Assembly: GCA_948442615.1 (NCBI GenBank)
Contig: CAOJSG010000006.1
Coordinates: forward strand, 1 to 64,000
Reading direction: 5' to 3'
Source of the DNA: an uncultured Alistipes sp.
Lineage (GTDB): Bacteria; Bacteroidota; Bacteroidia; Bacteroidales; Rikenellaceae
Length of the DNA: 64,000 bases
Numbering within the stretch: the first letter of the stretch is position 1; each line of letters starts with the position of its first letter. The notes beneath the pieces were generated by a model. It made no database searches, was not told the origin of the DNA, and was given only the letters and a program-made list of their open reading frames with translations. Shown one piece after another: positions 60,939-64,000 of this stretch. The position numbers and the translations under genes are program-made.

Positions 60939-63485
60939 ATGCGCCTTTCTGAGTTGAAAACGGGAGAGTCGGCGACGATCCTCAAGGTGTGCGGACACGG
61001 AGGGTTCAGACGCCGCATCATGGAGATGGGTTTCGTCCGCGGACAGCGGGTGAAGGTGGAGCTGAATGCGCCCCTGCGCGATCCCATCGAATACAAGATC
61101 ATGGGTTACGAAATCTCGCTGCGACGCAGCGAGGCGGAGATGGTCGTCGTCCTCTCCGACGCCGAAGCGCAGGAGTGCCTGGCTTCCCGCGGGGACGAGC
61201 GGCTTCGCCCGTCGGACTCCGATGCGGCCGATCCGGTCCGCTACGCCTCGCTCGACGACGTGCTGACACGTCACAGCCGGCGCATCAACATCGCGCTGGT
61301 CGGCAACCCCAACAGCGGAAAGACCTCGCTCTTCAATGCTGTATCGGGCGGTCACGAACACGTGGGCAACTACAGCGGCGTGACGGTCGGCGCCAAGCGC
61401 GGCCGCTTCGCCTACGGCGGCTACGACTTCGAAATCACCGACCTGCCCGGCACCTACGCGCTGTCGGCCTACACGCCCGAGGAGCTCTATGTCCGCCGGC
61501 ACATCGAACGCGAATCGCCCGACGTGATCATCAATGCGGTGGTGGCTTCCAACCTCGAGCGGAATCTCTACCTCACCACCGAACTCATCGACATCAACCA
61601 GCGCATGGTGGTTGCGCTGAACATGTACGACGAGCTGGAGGCCAGCGGCGCCCGCCTCGACTACGACATGCTGGGCGGCATGCTGGGGGTCCCGATGGTT
61701 CCCGTCGTCGCGCGCAGCGGCCGCGGCATCGACGAGCTGCTCGACACGGTGATCGCCGTCTACGAGAACCGCGATCCGCGCGTCCGGCATATCCACATCC
61801 ACCAGGGGCCGGTGATCGAGGAGGGCCTCCAGGCGCTTCGAAGCGACATGCTGGCCCGGCGCGACGAACTTCCGAAGAGCTTCCCGCCGCGCTACTACGC
61901 GATGAAACTGCTCGAAAGGGACCGGGAGGCGGAGTCCGAGATCGCCCGCTGCCCGAGTTATGCGCGCTGGGCCGAAATGCGCGACCGCGAGGTGGCGCGC
62001 ATCGAACAGGCGCTTCACGAAGACGTGGAGACGGCCTTCGCCAACCAGAAATACGGATTCATCTCGGGCGCGCTCCGCGAGACCTTCACCCCCGGAAAAG
62101 AGACGGAGACCAAGATCACGGCGCTCATCGACGCCTTCGCCACCCACAGGCTGTGGGGATTCCCGCTCTTTTTCTTCCTGATGTGGCTGATGTTCTGGTG
62201 CACGTTCCGCATCGGCGCCTATCCCCAGGCGTGGATCGAGACGCTGGTCGGATGGCTCGGAGAGACGATCGGCACGCTGATGCCCGACGGCGCGCTGAAG
62301 AGCCTGCTGGTCGACGGCGTGATCGGAGGCGTGGGCAGCGTGATCGTCTTCCTGCCCAACATTATGATTCTCTATGCGTTCATCGCGTTCATGGAGGATT
62401 CGGGCTACCTAGCGCGCGCCGCTTTCATCATGGACAAGGTGATGCACTGCATCGGCCTGCACGGCAAGTCGTTCATCCCGCTGGTGATGGGATTCGGGTG
62501 CAACGTGCCGGCCGTCATGGCCTCGCGTACGATCGAAAGCCGCAGCAGCCGGCTCATCACCGTGCTCATCACGCCGTTCATGTCGTGCAGCGCGCGGCTT
62601 CCGGTCTACATCCTCATCGCCGGCACCTTCTTCGCCGCCCGGGCGGGCGCCGTGCTGTTCGGACTCTACGTGGGCGGCATCCTGCTGGCCGTGCTGACGG
62701 CCCGGCTGATGCGCCGGCTCTTCTTCCCGGTCGACGAAACGCCGTTCGTGATGGAACTGCCGCCCTACCGCCTGCCGACCTGGCGGACGACGCTGCGCCA
62801 CATGTGGGACAAATGCGCCCACTACCTGCGCAAGATGGGCGGCATGATCCTCATCGCTTCGGTCGTGATCTGGTTCCTGAGCTACTATCCCCGCACGGAG
62901 GGGGCGCAGGCCGCCGACACGCATTACGAGAATTCCTATCTGGGCCGCATCGGCAAACGCTGCGAACCGGCCTTCTCGCCTCTGGGGCTGAACTGGAAAG
63001 CCGGCGTGGCGCTGCTCTCGGGCGTGGCGGCCAAGGAGATCGTCGTGAGTACGCTGGGCGTGCTCTATACGGACGATGCGCCGGATGCCGCGCGCGTGCA
63101 GATTCCGGCCGATACGCTCGTCGTGATCGGCGGCGCCGACGTCCCCACGGAGCTGTACGTCGCGGAGACGGCCGTCGCACGGAGCGCGGATGCGCATCCG
63201 ATTCTGGACGGGGGCGGCGCCATGCCGCAGGAAGAGCTGCGCGATCCGGCCGTCGAGGACGGGAACCGTTTCCTGGCCGCCCGGCTGCGCGACAGCGGCG
63301 ACTTCACGACCGCCTCGGCCCTCGCATTCCTGGTCTTCATGCTGATCTACTTCCCCTGCATCGCCACCGTGGCCGCCATCGGTGCGGAGGCCGGATGGCG
63401 ATGGGCGGCGGTCTCCATTCTCTATAATACGGGCCTGGCTTGGATCATGAGCTGGGTCGTTTACCGTTTCGTGCTATGGGCCTGA
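60939..63485 (+). CDS. feoB: FeoA-FeoB fusion ferrous iron transporter
   Basis: An 848-residue fusion of FeoA (residues 1-75, MRLSELKTGESATILKV to SEAEMVVVL) and FeoB. The G domain has G1 GNPNSGKTS at 122-130, G2 NYSGVTVG, G3 DLPGTYAL. Two Gate regions and about eight helices follow, including MGFGCNVPAVMASRTIE and GVAAKEIVVSTLGVLY. Between residues about 712 and 785, after GVLYTDD, a polar loop (IPADTLVVIGGADVPTELYV and more) lengthens the protein by about 50 residues compared with most FeoB. FeoAB imports Fe(II). A Cys-rich protein gene overlaps its stop. Confidence 0.95.
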   Translation: MRLSELKTGESATILKVCGHGGFRRRIMEMGFVRGQRVKVELNAPLRDPIEYKIMGYEISLRRSEAEMVVVLSDAEAQECLASRGDERLRPSDSDAADPVRYASLDDVLTRHSRRINIALVGNPNSGKTSLFNAVSGGHEHVGNYSGVTVGAKRGRFAYGGYDFEITDLPGTYALSAYTPEELYVRRHIERESPDVIINAVVASNLERNLYLTTELIDINQRMVVALNMYDELEASGARLDYDMLGGMLGVPMVPVVARSGRGIDELLDTVIAVYENRDPRVRHIHIHQGPVIEEGLQALRSDMLARRDELPKSFPPRYYAMKLLERDREAESEIARCPSYARWAEMRDREVARIEQALHEDVETAFANQKYGFISGALRETFTPGKETETKITALIDAFATHRLWGFPLFFFLMWLMFWCTFRIGAYPQAWIETLVGWLGETIGTLMPDGALKSLLVDGVIGGVGSVIVFLPNIMILYAFIAFMEDSGYLARAAFIMDKVMHCIGLHGKSFIPLVMGFGCNVPAVMASRTIESRSSRLITVLITPFMSCSARLPVYILIAGTFFAARAGAVLFGLYVGGILLAVLTARLMRRLFFPVDETPFVMELPPYRLPTWRTTLRHMWDKCAHYLRKMGGMILIASVVIWFLSYYPRTEGAQAADTHYENSYLGRIGKRCEPAFSPLGLNWKAGVALLSGVAAKEIVVSTLGVLYTDDAPDAARVQIPADTLVVIGGADVPTELYVAETAVARSADAHPILDGGGAMPQEELRDPAVEDGNRFLAARLRDSGDFTTASALAFLVFMLIYFPCIATVAAIGAEAGWRWAAVSILYNTGLAWIMSWVVYRFVLWA

Positions 63486-63685
63486 TGTTTGCGGACACGG
63501 CGGACTGGCAGGACTGGACGGTCCGGATCATCGGGATCGCAGTCGCCGCGTGGCTGGTCGTGCGTGCGGCCGGACTTTTCGGCAGACGCCGCAGGCGGTC
63601 GTGCGCCGGCTGCGACGCCACGGACTGCCCGCTCCGCAAGCAGGTGCGGAGTGGAAAGTCCCGGGGCAGGGGCCCGGCCGCATAG
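63485..63685 (+). CDS. FeoB-associated Cys-rich membrane protein
   Basis: A 66-residue protein of the FeoB-associated Cys-rich type. It has one membrane helix (WTVRIIGIAVAAWLVVRAAGLF), a basic patch (GRRRRRS) and a Cys cluster (CAGCDATDCPLRK) with three cysteines. Its ATG overlaps the feoB stop (TGATG), so translation is coupled; an in-frame ATG at 63476 is another start. Small proteins like this are encoded after feoB in many bacteria and are thought to help the transporter, in a way not yet settled. Confidence 0.85.
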   Translation: MFADTADWQDWTVRIIGIAVAAWLVVRAAGLFGRRRRRSCAGCDATDCPLRKQVRSGKSRGRGPAA

Positions 63686-63739
63686 CTCCGGAGGGACATC
63701 GTTTTCCGCTTTTTTATTTGTTTTTCGTGCCGAAACCGC

Positions 63740-63747
63740 TATTTTTG
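63740..63747 (+). promoter_or_regulatory. Promoter of the CidA/LrgA-type gene
   Basis: TTTG at 63717-63720 and TATTTTTG at 63740-63747 with a 19-base spacer, the textbook Bacteroides pair. Confidence 0.75.
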
Positions 63748-63829
63748 CGCCCGATAAACGGAAGACCTTCCCGGACGGGTCCGCCCGTCCGCCGGAACGC
63801 GTCGGACTCCGTGGTAAAACCTGCTGCCT

Positions 63830-64000
63830 ATGACCGGATTGTTCTGGATACTGTTATGCTGGCTGCTCGGCAATCTGCTGAGCCGGCTGTGCGGAGGCTA
63901 TGTCTCGGGAAATGTCATCGGCATGCTGCTCCTCTTCGTGCTGCTCTCGCTCAAATGGGTGCGGGCCGAGGCGGTGCGTCCTGCCGCACGGTTCCTGCTG
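63830..64000 (+). CDS. CidA/LrgA family membrane protein, partial
   Basis: The first 57 residues of a small membrane protein that runs off the right edge. MTGLFWILLCWLLGNLLSRLCGG followed by VSGNVIGMLLLFVLLSLKWV resembles the CidA/LrgA (holin-like, UPF0299) family, in which the PGxVIGM-like segment is conserved. In this family a CidB/LrgB gene normally follows; it would lie outside the window. The role in bacteria includes control of murein hydrolase activity or transport of pyruvate and related acids. The ATG fits the promoter at 63740. Confidence 0.8.
   Translation, partial: MTGLFWILLCWLLGNLLSRLCGGYVSGNVIGMLLLFVLLSLKWVRAEAVRPAARFLL

Overview
The window is a GC-rich piece of a Bacteroidota chromosome. 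Gene content and style point to an anaerobic gut lineage such as Alistipes (Rikenellaceae). This is an inference from several signs: promoters of the Bacteroidota type (TAnnTTTG at about -7), no obvious Shine-Dalgarno sequences, a Rho factor with a long disordered insertion, PorV/PorQ-like and Omp85-like outer membrane proteins, a FeoA-FeoB fusion with its small Cys-rich partner, and a histone H1 (Hc1)-like mini-protein. I saw no rRNA, tRNA, CRISPR array, transposase or phage gene. The window cuts an RND efflux pump gene at its left end and a CidA/LrgA-type gene at its right end.

Layout. 1-3400: RND efflux operon (permease fragment and adaptor) with a divergent AraC-type regulator. 3500-6385: a fermentation/glycolysis operon (class I aldolase, D-lactate dehydrogenase, phosphoglycerate mutase) behind a sigma-54-like promoter. 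6548-9151: a large 4-alpha-glucanotransferase. 9301-15649: a thiamine operon under a TPP riboswitch (thiS, two thiE-like genes, thiG, thiH, thiF, an unassigned methyltransferase, tenA, thiD); thiC is absent, which suggests pyrimidine salvage. 15947-18356: rho and an S1/P1-type nuclease. 18650-24367: an AraC regulator followed by an iron alcohol dehydrogenase, a DUF3737 beta-helix protein, a flavodoxin, a carboxymuconolactone-decarboxylase/cupin protein and an alpha/beta hydrolase, plausibly a redox/aldehyde detoxification cluster. 24705-31219: ettA, hisS, an S41 protease, a DUF368 transporter and aroE. 31370-39082: a DUF2007 gene, dnaE, trxA, an aldose epimerase and htpG. 39233-46490 (all minus strand): a run from a nucleoside phosphorylase through dnaN, an exonuclease, a LysM/receptor lipid-envelope protein, rex, an FAD synthetase and a thioesterase to a membrane protein. 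46613-49393: glmM and an M20 dipeptidase. 49619-53444 (minus): glyA, DUF2461 and a GH123-like lipoprotein. 53590-60216: fabG, envelope genes, a tyrosine phosphatase, DoxX, a YtfJ-like protein, an Omp85-type barrel and a phosphoethanolamine transferase. 60445-64000: Hc1-like gene, iron uptake (FeoAB) and a CidA/LrgA fragment.

The most interesting signals are regulatory. Two almost identical 24-base elements precede the aldolase operon and the DoxX gene, where no ordinary promoter is visible, and they fit sigma-54 spacing; htpG has a third such site behind a perfect palindrome. A hairpin-plus-promoter block is duplicated on both sides of the iron alcohol dehydrogenase gene. Two genes have a -7 box only four bases from their start codon, suggesting leaderless mRNAs. 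On the protein side, the thiamine operon without thiC but with tenA and a new methyltransferase, an FAD synthetase lacking its riboflavin kinase motifs, and a ThiF without its zinc cysteines stand out.
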